64,000 bases of DNA from Astrocystis sublimbata (Eukaryota > Ascomycota > Sordariomycetes > Xylariales > Xylariaceae), in contig JAJNNY010000009.1 in assembly GCA_022453515.1 (NCBI GenBank), forward strand, positions 372,001 to 436,000, written 5' to 3'. Of the stretch, positions 1 to 10,185 are shown in pieces. Under the pieces are notes generated by a model, which saw nothing but the letters and a program-made list of their open reading frames with translations, made no database searches and was not told the DNA's origin. The position numbers were made by a program, and so were the translations under genes. Positions within the stretch are counted from its first letter, which is position 1. Every line of letters begins with the position of its first letter.

Positions 1-22
1 AAAGTGCCAGTCCACCACTTAC

Positions 23-1393
23 AATCGTTATCAGCCAACACATCCTTCACTCTTGTGTTGGCTTGCTTCGTGATGAGATTCAGCCCCTTGAAAGCCTCCA
101 GTACAGTCGTGAAACGCAGGCGATCGGCATCCTTGCCCGAAATATGCAGTGCTAGCAAGCCACTGAGGAAAACCTTGCGTATATCGTGGAAAAGATACGC
201 AGCGTCTTTAAGTGACTGCAGTTTATCGCCGTCTTGCACATCGCCATTCGTGAACAGGCGGAATCGCTCCACCACATCTGCAACCGTGAACTGGTATTGC
301 GACTGCAGCTGAAGCAGTTCAGTTTGCTCTGCAAAACCCCAAATGAGGAAGGCGGTCTGGTAGTATGTTGATATCATCTCAGTGAGACTAGTTCGTACGG
401 CATTCCGGAGCTGAACACACTTGACGTTCTGGCCATTCTTCTCAATTCGACTGATGGGTGGAATGGGTGTGCTCCTGCCCATCGGTTAGTCCTTGACTTT
501 CCAAGCCCAAAAGGAGAAGAAAAATAAATGTGCTTACAGTCGATACCCACGCGCCACCAGCTCCACTTCCATGATGAAGTTCAGTGCAGCACTGTTAGCA
601 CAATCGTAATCATGGCTGAGGCTGAAGAAAGCCGCAGACTCCACCAGACCCTGGCGCTGAATGTTCCTTAGGATCTGCCTGCGAACATAGGCCCTGACAA
701 CGTAAAGTAGAACGACTGTCAAGGCAACCGAGGCCAAGAGTCGCTGCCACGAAGGCGGAAACCCGCCTAGATAGTACCACCGAGAGAGCGACGCAAGACA
801 GAAGCCGAAAACCGCTGCAGCCACAACGCCGGAGGTGGTGACGCCATGAAAGCTCGGCTCGACTGGCGGTTGCGATACCGAGGGCTCCGTCGATGACTGG
901 TATCCTAACGTGAGAGGGTTGTCCAAGAGCTGTGATTGCACGATGGCCAGACGAAGGCGCTCAATGAAGCCGATCGAGCGGGCATGGTCGATGGAGGATG
1001 TGACCGTCTCTAGCAACAGCCGTAGCACTTCCAAGACGGGGGAGGTATGGTTCTGGATATTCTCGAGATCGATATGAGAGTGTAGGCTGGGAAGATCGAG
1101 CTCCATCGGCTTGGCTACCCTGTCTCTGAACTTGCGTCGTACCTTAGCAAGACCCCGAGGCGCAAAGTCGCGTGGAGGTGTCAGCGGCGGCGAGATATCG
1201 TGTCCCCTATTCTCCGGCTCTTGCCAATCCCACTCGTCTGATCGCTCTCCCGCGCCTGTTTCACTCATGGTCAGCGCTTTATACGACGCCAATCTTAATT
1301 TCATCCCCGGTATTTCTTTGAGGCGCAGACTGAGAAGCACATACCCTCAAGATAGTTGCTCAAAGGCGAACCCTCATCAAAGTGAGTCTCCAT
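23..1393 (-). CDS. vezA: Vezatin-like membrane protein, 3' part missing off the left edge
   Basis: Exons on the minus strand: 1393-1345, 1255-538 and 474-23. A GTAAGT donor at 22 shows that the gene continues past the window edge. The first exon (METHFDEGSPLSNYLE) has the acidic start I associate with fungal vezatin-like proteins. Exon 2 carries a predicted membrane hairpin (residues around VAAAVFGFCLASLSRWYYL and LLASVALTVVLLYVV) followed by the signature EVELVARGYRL. Exon 3 is soluble and helical. Both introns keep phase and have good branch sites (GACTAAC 10 nt before the acceptor in intron 2). Vezatin-family proteins bind myosin or membranes; the Aspergillus nidulans member VezA assists dynein-driven endosome transport. 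The family call rests on remembered motifs, not a search. The product is incomplete here, so C-terminal features cannot be judged. Confidence 0.75.
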
Positions 1394-4339
1394 ATGATCA
1401 CGGTGTTGCACGACGGATCGCATCCATCTGCGCCAGGTTGTAGCGCTTCGCTGGGCTCAACGTGGCGTTGTAGGCGGCACTGCTCGGATAGTAGAAGGAC
1501 AAGGGATGGTCGCAATGATCGATGACTGGTAGGTTTAGGTATGGTACAACACCCCAACAGCGATGTGGCGAGAGAGGATAGGAGGCCTTTGCCCAAGGTT
1601 GGCGAGTAGTAGGTTATGAAGACGGCACAATAAACACGTATGTAATGTCTACTATGTATGTAGGAGTAGAGGAGTAGTAGTAGATTAGAATATGGATAGG
1701 TAAGTAAATAAAGTAAGTAGGTAGGAGGTGACTCGCAGCAGGAGGTAGGTAGACGACGATGGCTAATATCAACTCAACGGGCTTGGGACGATATCGAAAC
1801 AGCCGTATCGGGTTGAAAGACGGCCGTTACAGTTACGCGGGTGAGTTGCGTGCGTATTCAGTACGTGCGTGCGGGTTAGCGCAGCGCAACCGACTTTGTA
1901 CAGGAGGGCGGCGGCTTTTGTTTGTTTAGGTACTTATTTGTTCATTTGCGTCGGTGAAATTGACAACAAGGGTATCATGGGTTCTCGGGGGGTGGCATTG
2001 ATGTAATGAGCGTGCGCCGTGAGGAGCAGGCCCCGGCCATCCCTACCTCTGCCTGCCTCTAGCTTCCGCCTAGGGAGCTTAGTGCGGGAGATTGCTGGGC
2101 AGTTCGCTAGGTACCTACCTCAAAGAGGTAAGTACCCAATACTTTTGTACTACCCCGTACGTGCGCGCTTGCTGTCATCCGGGTACGTAGCACAGCATTA
2201 TGACGGCGTACTACAGCTAAGATAGATGATACATACTTACCTAGTACCACGCGGACTAGGTATGGAAGTGTTGGAGCAGACGGGACGAGAGTCACGAGAC
2301 TGGGCTTCGGATGGTCCCGAAACAATGTTTTGGCGAATGCGACAATCGCGGCAGCGGCAGCACAGCAGCAGCACAGCAGCAGCACAGCAGCAGCACAGCA
2401 GCGCCTCAAAACCGCCATGCAAGCCCAAGATTGCGAGACCCCTGGGCCCGGCGAGTGGGTACATCTTGTCCACCTTTAATATCAGGGTACATAAACGCCC
2501 TACAGAAACACACGAGAGCAACGCATGGGTAAGGGATGTTCTCCACTGCAGGCGAAGCTCGCCCCTTCTAGGCGTTCCCGAGCATGACAGCTCAGCTCAG
2601 CTCCCTATGTACCTACAATACTTCTACGGTTCTACCCACCTGAGAGAGGCTCTCGGCTCCTAGGTAACCACCTGCAACCTCGGCGTGCTCGGGCAGGTGA
2701 CGCTACTTCCCGACGCCGTCTTAGCACTGTTACCTCCCACAGCACATTGTTGCAGGTTGGTTACCACCTGAGCATCTGAGGTCTTGAAGAGGTGCGTGCG
2801 GGCGGTACTATGTGTTGCAGATATGTTATTCCCAAGAGGTTAGGAATCTTCCGAGGTATACCTAGTAGCTCTATTCTCTACCTCGGGTACATACCTACCT
2901 AATGTACACAAGTTGATCCGAAAGGGCATCGAGCTGGGCAACATGCATATAGTAAATGGAGAAATGCATACCCCTAATAAGAAAGGCCATTTATGTAATC
3001 TGCCCGTTGTACACACCCATGCCCCCCTACAGGCACGCGGCTGATGCACTCCACTTGCGCATGGCCTGTAACCGCCTGAACGTGGCCCGTGTAAATGAGA
3101 AACCATCGACAAATCAGGTTAGCCCTATCGTCGCTCTCTTCCGCTCGATCCCGTTGACAGATAATTCACGTATACTTTTGGGGACTGTCTACCTACCTAG
3201 TAGCACCTAGTATTTAGTATAAATCTGAGCACAGCCCTTCAGAAAGTCAACGGGTACGGATCCGAAAAGTCATGTCTTGTTTACGAGTACAACGACAAAG
3301 GCACGAAGTAGTGACAGGGAACCTAGGACATCTGCCAGTGAACATATCGGTGGAAAACCCGTGCATTATCCTACCTGTTTCTATTATTCAAGTCTTGACC
3401 GTTGCTTAAAAATCAATAGGTTTTTCAAGATAGGATCCCTTGCCACAGAAGTCCTGGCACAGGATGGTTGCAAACCAAGTCCTTTGGCTACAGTCTCACC
3501 CGAGTGGCTATCGCAACCGGGCTCTTTTTTGCTATAGGTACGGTATACCTATCTAGTTGTGCTTGGAATTTCATGCCTATGATTGTCCGCTGGCTCATAG
3601 GTTTGGCCGGTTTCCGGGACTCAGGGAAACACACTACGAGCCTTTGAGGAAATGGGACCCCTCAAACGTCTAGGAGCGCATGTGAGTAGTCTCCATAATT
3701 ACTGCTTCGATTTAATCTCGTTCATAGATTCTAGTGCCAAAAACTCTCCACGAATCACCAGACATGGCCGTATCCCGAGGTGTTGTGTTAGCTACCTAGT
3801 CTCAACTTGACCATCTTGTAGTCTCCTTTAGGGTAGGTGCTAGTCACTTGTTCAAGATTGGGCACATTTTGGAGTGGCCAAACTTAAGATTTTGGGCGAT
3901 TACTTCAAACTTACCTACTTACACCTGAAGGGAATGCAGTCGGAGTAAGAAGATGTGCTTTAATCCGCGGCCGCCGCAGCATTCAAAATGCCCATCTAGA
4001 AACAATGGAGATATGTAATGAACGTCGGACTTGGCGGTGCTCTTCAAGTATCACAAGATTAAAACATGTGGGAAGCTGTAACCACGTGGAGAGGAACATG
4101 AAGACTCACCATGCAACCATCCGCTCGTCGCAAGCTATCGTCGATCATTGAGACGGTTAGAGATTCGGTATAGTGCACGAACAGCTCAATGAAGCTGTAG
4201 TTTATGTTGCATCCATTAAAAACCAACTAGCCCCCCCCCCCCGTTTTGCGACGGCAGCAACTGTTTTTAAGTGACTGAAAGAGCGAAGGCAGGATATTTT
4301 TTGAATATTCATGTTCTCAAACTTTCTGTGTGACACCAA
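1394..4339. other. Intergenic, no gene seen; microrepeats
   Basis: About 2.9 kb without a convincing gene. It holds purine-rich GTAGGTAG-like stretches (about 1640-1755), an 11-bp minisatellite (2358-2401), several ACCTACCT motifs and a 12-C homopolymer at 4231-4242. The open frames here are short and have no family resemblance that I recognise. Confidence 0.6.
2358..2401. repeat. 11-bp minisatellite, 4 copies
   Basis: Four exact head-to-tail copies of CAGCACAGCAG. The period of 11 is not a multiple of three, so the array is unlikely to be coding although it looks like a CAG repeat. Confidence 0.9.
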
Positions 4340-5108
4340 CCTGTATCTCTCCAACCGCGACTTGAGTTCTCCCCAGAACCTCTTCTGCGCATCCATCACT
4401 GCTTGGCTGTTGACGAAATCCGATGTGCTATAGAAACGCATTTTTAAGCCTAGACTCTCCCGAGAAGACATAGGATAATGTTCAGTCTTACCTTCCGATT
4501 TTGCAGTCATCCAAATACTGCCGATGGGTCTCCTGTCCGCCTTGGGCGTCATGCACAAGTGTTCTTGAACCCTCTTCGACCGTTCGTCCGACAACATCCC
4601 ACAAACGCTGTCCAGACCATGGTCCCTGGCCCATGGCCTTCTCGATCCAGTGCAGTATGTACAGATCCCGGCTTCACCATCTTTGCCACTACGTCGCCCG
4701 GCTTGGAAGAATTTGACACGGCCTCGCTGAGCTCTTGGAACGCCAGGAGCTGCAGTAACTTGGACAGGAAATACCTGGAATAGCGAAAGTTAGTAAAGTC
4801 TGTAACAATACGATACAGCTCTGGCTCATTCATATCTTCTTCACCTCTGTCTCATGTCGGCTTTGTTCTTATCTGCCAGCGTTCGTATCCCACACATCGA
4901 TAATGCTTTCTGGTTTGCCCGTCGACTCGATGATGGATTCCTTGAACGCGATGCACTTCTTCTGGTCGCGGACTGCCAGTGTGACTTTAGTCGCGTCCAG
5001 TCGCACAATGTGGCTTACGGCTTCTAGACCAAGGCCGGAATTTGCGCCCGTGACAATAACGACCTTTCCCGAGAATGTCCTACTAGGTACGGGGAGCTTG
5101 AGGAACAT
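4340..5108 (-). pseudogene. Short-chain dehydrogenase relic (retinol-dehydrogenase-like)
   Basis: Three pieces of one SDR are recognisable on the minus strand. The N-terminus (from 5108) has the cofactor motif TGANSGLGLE and runs to about 4880, where VWD is followed abruptly by TNAGR and a stop. This suggests loss of the segment between the Rossmann start and the NAG motif. A second piece (4833-4549) carries the catalytic Y-x-x-x-K (RYFLSK) and the VKPGSVHTALDRE region. A third piece, in another frame (4597 to about 4343), carries the typical C-terminus (FWGELKSRLERY) and still contains a canonical intron (GTAAGA to CTATAG, about 4485-4425). Internal deletions plus a frameshift make it a pseudogene. 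A sequencing error could explain the frameshift but not the missing middle. Confidence 0.8.
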
Positions 5109-6113
5109 ATGTGACCGGAAATATTGCAGAACTGGGGGGGCAACAATAATCCCTTACATATATCTTTACTTGCCGACCTGCCAGGCAGGCAGAGACACGT
5201 GGGAACATAATGATCAAACAATATACCAAGTAGTTATATTTTCAATTCGTGATGCATGATTGCTATACATGGAAGGATAGTCTGGCTGGGAGATCGCAAA
5301 TGTGACAGGCATTCAGTTTAACCACTCGTGAAAGGTTTCTCATATCAATAATAGACGATAACAATGACATTACACGCGACTTTCATCATAAGGGCAGCAT
5401 TCGACAAATCGTCGAATTTTTCGCTCACTCCAATCCTGAATATCCTTTGCAATGCCAGAGTCGCCTATTCACTTGAACTTCGTCGCCTTTTCGATATTTT
5501 CATCCTTTGCCGCCGACGAGAGAACACTCATCAATTGTTGGGTAACGAGAAAAAGGCTCAATGCGTTCGTCCTAAGTTGCCTTTCGTAGTTTTTCTCGGT
5601 CTTGCTACCCTCGGGAGGTATCATAACGTCAGAGCTGTTCTATAGCACATCCGGCCTCTTATTATGACTAAGGGTGCGATTTTGGAAACGACAAGAAAGA
5701 ACATAGGTGGCAGAGCCGACACTCCATGTGATTGGAATCCCAAATCGGATTCGGCAACGAGCCAATGTTTCGGGGGTAGAATTATCCCACCATTACTTCC
5801 GAACAGTAAAAGCCAAGGGGAATTACATGTGAAAGCCATCGTGTATGATAACGAAATCAAATTATGTAGAGTGGTGTAGAGCGGCATTCACACCTTAAAG
5901 ACTTCACTTCGCTAGTCCGGCCTAACTAAATACACCCTCTCTAAATATCAAAATGGATAAGCCTTAACAGTCGCTGGCATCTGTTTTCGAACTGATTGGT
6001 AACGATGATTCTTGTTGATCGGATAATATTCCAGCTTGTTGTAACTCCATACCTTCGCTGCGCAGTGTGACTCAATTGCATGGGCAATGGATCTATCATA
6101 TTGGCATGGATAA
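5109..6113. other. Intergenic, nothing seen
   Basis: No frame with family resemblance, RNA gene or long repeat. It is part of the decayed segment that surrounds the broken enzyme genes. Confidence 0.5.
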
Positions 6114-6164
6114 CCCCCCCCCCCCCCCCCCCCCCCCCAACAACAACAACAACAACAACAACAA
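6114..6164. repeat. Poly-C run joined to (CAA)9 microsatellite
   Basis: 25 consecutive C bases (6114-6138) merge into nine CAA units (6138-6164), followed by imperfect AACGA units. It lies immediately before the enoyl-reductase relic. Confidence 0.9.
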
Positions 6165-6217
6165 GAATGACGATAACAATGACAACTACCAGAATCGCAC
6201 GGCCAAAAACCATTCAG

Positions 6218-6430
6218 AGAGATGCTCTTCTACCGCCTGTGCTACCTGGGGCCGTGCTGGTCAAGACCAAGCCCGTGGCATTGAGCCCGTCGAATGTCTA
6301 GATGAGCAACAAATTCCCAACATCAGGCGCAGTCATTGGCACGGACTTCACCGGAAAGATTGTCCAAATCCACGGAGCGACGGAGTCAGTTAGAGGGCTC
6401 AGACCAGATGCAAAAATCGAGGACATGGTC
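6218..6430 (+). pseudogene. ToxD-like zinc-type (enoyl) reductase fragment
   Basis: The frame ending at 6301 reads LPPVLPGAVLVKTKPVAL, followed by SPSNV, a TAG at 6299-6301, and then MSNKFPTSGAVIGTDFTGKI in the same frame. In medium-chain dehydrogenase/reductases of the ToxD/trans-enoyl-reductase type, this N-terminal block is continuous (LVKT..VALNPxD...GCDFAG). The stop therefore interrupts a once continuous exon. Similarity fades after about 6430, and neither the NADPH-binding Rossmann domain nor the C-terminus is present. The remnant is roughly 70 residues of an enzyme normally about 350 long. Family assignment is from motif memory. Confidence 0.65.
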
Positions 6431-7331
6431 TGGCGGTTCTCGAGGAACTGTTTGACCTCCGTAACCTTAAAAGTGGACATCGCAACTGATAAAGACAGGG
6501 ATATAGCACGTGGACTACCATATGTAGTATTACCCCCAATGCCCAATCATACAAACACCTTTCTTCATTCTGATTGAATTCATTCAAGTCGGAATAGCAC
6601 CCTTGAATTTCTCCGACAACTCTCGACCCATCTTTAAATGTCGCAGAGACGGAATAGCACCTAAAGGGATAACCTCGTATTCAAAAAGGTTGAAATAAAG
6701 GGACGCGGACGCTCGGGCCATGTAATGCGGCGACTGCTTCCCTTTTGGGCAGAGTGTAACAAAGCTGAACTCGCTTTTCATGTCTAAGTACCCAGGTAAG
6801 CATAGGTAATATAGGATGTATATATCGTCGAAAATAATACTATTCAAGAAGCGTTTGATTAGTGGAAAGTAGGTTTTTATCTCAGGCTTTCGTCTAGATA
6901 TGCGTATGTACTCAGACTCCGGGAACGCTTTGTGCTGTGCAGCCCTACAAGACTATAACTTCTACTTTGGAGCAGTACCCTGACCAAAACAGCCTTACAG
7001 TCCTTGGCCCCTGTGAAACTACCACCCTCTCAGAGAAGTAGGTTACTCTAGTGTATACTCGTTTCAAGTTGCGGAGTATACGTCTTGTTCGGAATACCGA
7101 ACCGTTATGGGCCGACTCGAGGCCTCACGCAGAGCGGATTCACATCAGTATTACCTAATGCTCTATGGAATGATGCTGGCATCAGGTATTCGATGGTTGA
7201 TATATAAATGAACAGGAGGGTAAGCACTGATTTGCTTTCCTCGAGCCTCACTTCACTCTCTCAACCCTCTCAGAAACACTCATTTATAATTATTCCTGTC
7301 ACTACAACTAGACCTTACATAAAACGTAATC
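6431..7331. other. Intergenic, nothing seen
   Basis: No convincing coding frame. CT-rich DNA precedes the tyrosinase relic (about 7240-7300) and may be its former promoter or leader. Confidence 0.5.
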
Positions 7332-8378
7332 ATGCGCTTCACCCCTCTCCTTTTCAGCACTGGCCTTTGCGCCGCAGCGTTAATTCCTCGACAAGATAAA
7401 AGCAACTCCTGCGAGAACCCCGAGAAACGTGTCGAGTGGCGAGAACTCGACCCCGAACTGCAAAAATAGTACATTGATTCTGTCTTGTGTCTCCGAACCA
7501 AGCCATCCGGTATTGGATTGAACTCGACACTCTACGATGATTTCCCATTTGTTCATGCCAGTCTGAACGACGTCAGTATGTAACGCCTCACATCTGACGC
7601 GAAGACAAGCAGTGCTTGTCTCCGGGTTTGAAGGAAAGATTTGCTCACACCACGGAAACAGTTCACTCGGTAGCCATGTTTTTACCATGGCACCGATACT
7701 TTGTCCATGTTTACCACGACGCATTGAAGGAGTGTGGCTACACAGGGCCCATGGCGTAAGTAGCACTTCTTCAGGTCCCTGTTGATTAAAATCCTTATGC
7801 ACAAAAAGAAAAAAACAGGCGAGAGACTCACATTTTCTTGGATGTTATAGATACTGGGACTGGACCCTTGACACAGCCGATGTGCCCAAGTCCGCCATCT
7901 GGGACCCCGACACCGGCTTCGGCGGGAACGGCGACTCCAACAGGGTCGAGCCGACTCCCCGTAACGGCGACCGGCTGTGTGTTTCGGACGGTCCTCTGCG
8001 GGACGTCCGGCCGTCGTACATCCAAACCGACTATGACCCCCACTGCTTTTCCCGTAACTGGAACAACGGCACCGCTTTCCCCGGCGATATGATCTCCTCT
8101 GCCTACACCACCGAAGCCGTCGCCACGGTGCACGCCTCTGCCGACTACCCAACGTTCCGGCACGACTTGGAGTCCGGCCCGCACGGCGCCATCCACAGCG
8201 CGGTAGGCGGTGACCTTGGCCCCTCTTCGTCCCCCAATGGTAAGCAAGTTCTGTCCTTATATACCAAGGCCCGGAAGCCACCTTGGAAGATGTTATGCCG
8301 TTTAACAAGCTCGCGGGGGATATCAAGGTCTCAGAGGTGATGACTACGCAGAACGCGCTGCTATGCTGTACATACTAG
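7332..8378 (+). pseudogene. Tyrosinase (copper-binding) pseudogene lacking CuB
   Basis: Exons 7332-7575, 7662-7755 and 7851-8239 splice in phase and give a secretory-type N-terminus followed by a tyrosinase family protein. The CuA block IHSVAMFLPWHRYFVHVY is present, followed by YWDWTLDTADVPKSAIWDP and AIHSAVGGDLGPSSSPN. Two lesions are visible. Codon 46 is TAG (7467-7469) where relatives continue with K/A-Y-I-D. After SPN, at 8239, the sequence jumps within about 30 nt to the C-terminal block EATLEDVMPFNKLAGD (8274 onward) ending at TAG 8376-8378. Everything between, including the DPxFFLHH CuB copper site, is absent. The leftover 30 nt begins with a good donor (GTAAGC) but is too short for an intron. 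The product cannot be a working tyrosinase. Confidence 0.88.
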
Positions 8379-9136
8379 CCGGAGGTTTTTTTCTTTTTTA
8401 ACATTAAAGTATATATACATAGATAGTAGACATATAGAGAAAAGCTAGCAATAGGATATCAGTCTAAACGAACGGAACGTAAAGTGTTTTAAATTCTTCT
8501 TAGTTTCTCCCCATTAAATCATGTTAATGTCTGTCTTAATGGTCAGCTCAGCGGCTATCTACTCTGTATCTCAGCTGCTTGATGCATGGATCTCAAGGCC
8601 CGAAGGAGGCGCAAAAGAAGCCAAGGCGGCCAGAAAGCTCAATATCGCGGCCAGTCCTGCGCTAATAATGCAGGAGCCGTGCGGGTATGAAGTCGTAATA
8701 GTAGATGGAAGGTGAGGGGTAGGCAAAATCGAAGTTAGGGGTTGGGCCTTTCAGCCAACTGCAACAGCTTTTTGACCTAGAGCGGCCAAACAAGACATTA
8801 CTTCACATAGCATGATCGCCGAGCATTAGCCTTCGGTTTTTAATCCTGGGCGAAAGCCTGATGGGATGACTTCACGAGGTGTGGTCGTGATTTGGGTATG
8901 GTCTGTCGCGCCAGATGTAACATTAGCAAACCTCCTTTTGCAACCCAATTCGCTGGCATACGCCACCAAGTCGCCTGCATATGCGATTTCGTATATGTCT
9001 TAGCAGAAATAGCGCTAGAATGAAACCATATAACCTAGTACGCTGATTGTGATTCAAAAACCCAACTCTTACCTTCCTCTTCATAGCCTAAGCATTTCAC
9101 TTTCCCAGGCACTCCCCATTGCTGAACCAAGTTACC
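8379..9136. other. Intergenic, nothing firm
   Basis: A 64-codon frame at 8521-8715 has no recognisable feature and is probably chance. The last 100 bp before 9137 are CT-rich, as expected for a fungal promoter. Confidence 0.5.
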
Positions 9137-10185
9137 ATGAAGCAAACCTGGCTCATTACCGGCTGCTCCAGCGGATTCGGCGAGGAGCTGGTCAAACAAT
9201 TGACGGCTCTTGGAGAGCAGGTCATTGCGACAGGTCGCAATGCAGAGACCAGGCTAGCACACCTAAAAGATACGGGCGCCGTCATACTTGATCTTGATGT
9301 CACGGCACCGCAGGCAGTTATCAATACCAAGTTTCAAGATGCTCTGAATGCATACGGCAGTGTTGACATTATTGTCAACAATGCGGGCTTCATATTGTGC
9401 GGCGCTGTCGAAGAGCTTACGTGCGTATTGATTCATTGGCTTTCTAAATCCCCTTCAATACGCCCTCTACTTTACGGTTGTGGATGTTGTATCTGATATG
9501 ATTCCAATTCTAGGCAAGAGGAGCTTCAGCTCTCGCTCGATACGAACCTGCACGGTCCTCTCAATCTCACACGAGCCGCACTCCCGCTTTTCCGGGAGAG
9601 GGGGTCAGGTTGGCTTGTCTACATGTCTTCTCAGGCCGGGCCTGTCGGTGAGCCTGGAGCAACTGGTTACTGCACAAGTAAATTTGCTCTTGAAGGTAAC
9701 CAACCACAGATCTCATCATTCAGCCTACCACTCATCTCACTGGTCTAACTATGCTGGTTTTGATAGGAGCTGTCGAGAGCCTGACGAAAGAACTTGCATG
9801 GCTCGCGCCCGGGATCAAAACACTGCTCGTCGAGTCTGGCATCTTCAGCACTGAGGTAATGAAGAATATGCATCACGTAGACTATCGGGTGCCATTTTGG
9901 AAGCCGCTCAACGATTCAGCCCGAATCCGTGGGGTGGGGAACTACAAACGACCCCCGGGAGATGCCGTTATCATGATATCCAAGCTTATTCAGATTATCA
10001 AAGGGACTGGCGTGGGCGAGGGCAGGGAGATCCCGTTGCGTATCCCGTTTGGTAGTGACTGCCTTGCGGAGGTGCGGAATAAGTTGCGTGTATTGGAGAA
10101 GACCTATGATGAGTGGGAGAGTGTAGCCAAGAGCACGGACTTTGCTGATGTGGAAGGACCCATGCCGGCTCTTCCAACAGCATAA
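9137..10185 (+). CDS. Short-chain dehydrogenase/reductase
   Basis: Exons 9137-9420, 9514-9695 and 9767-10185 encode 294 residues; both introns keep phase. Classical SDR motifs are all present: TGxxxGxG as TGCSSGFG near residue 10, D-L-D-V after the third strand, NNAG, and the catalytic serine with Y-C-T-S-K. The N-terminal arginine-containing strand (ATGRN) suggests NADP(H) preference. The start ATG at 9137 places the Rossmann motif at the usual distance, and the length fits classical single-domain SDRs. The substrate cannot be told from sequence. It is the only intact enzyme beside the three pseudogenes at 4.3-8.4 kb, so it may be the survivor of an eroded metabolic cluster, or just a neighbour. 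Confidence 0.88.

Noticed and set aside
2226..2663. 145-codon ORF with Gln/Ser-rich centre
   Set aside because: Its length depends on the 11-bp CAG-like repeat, which does not preserve frame between copies; no homology recognised.
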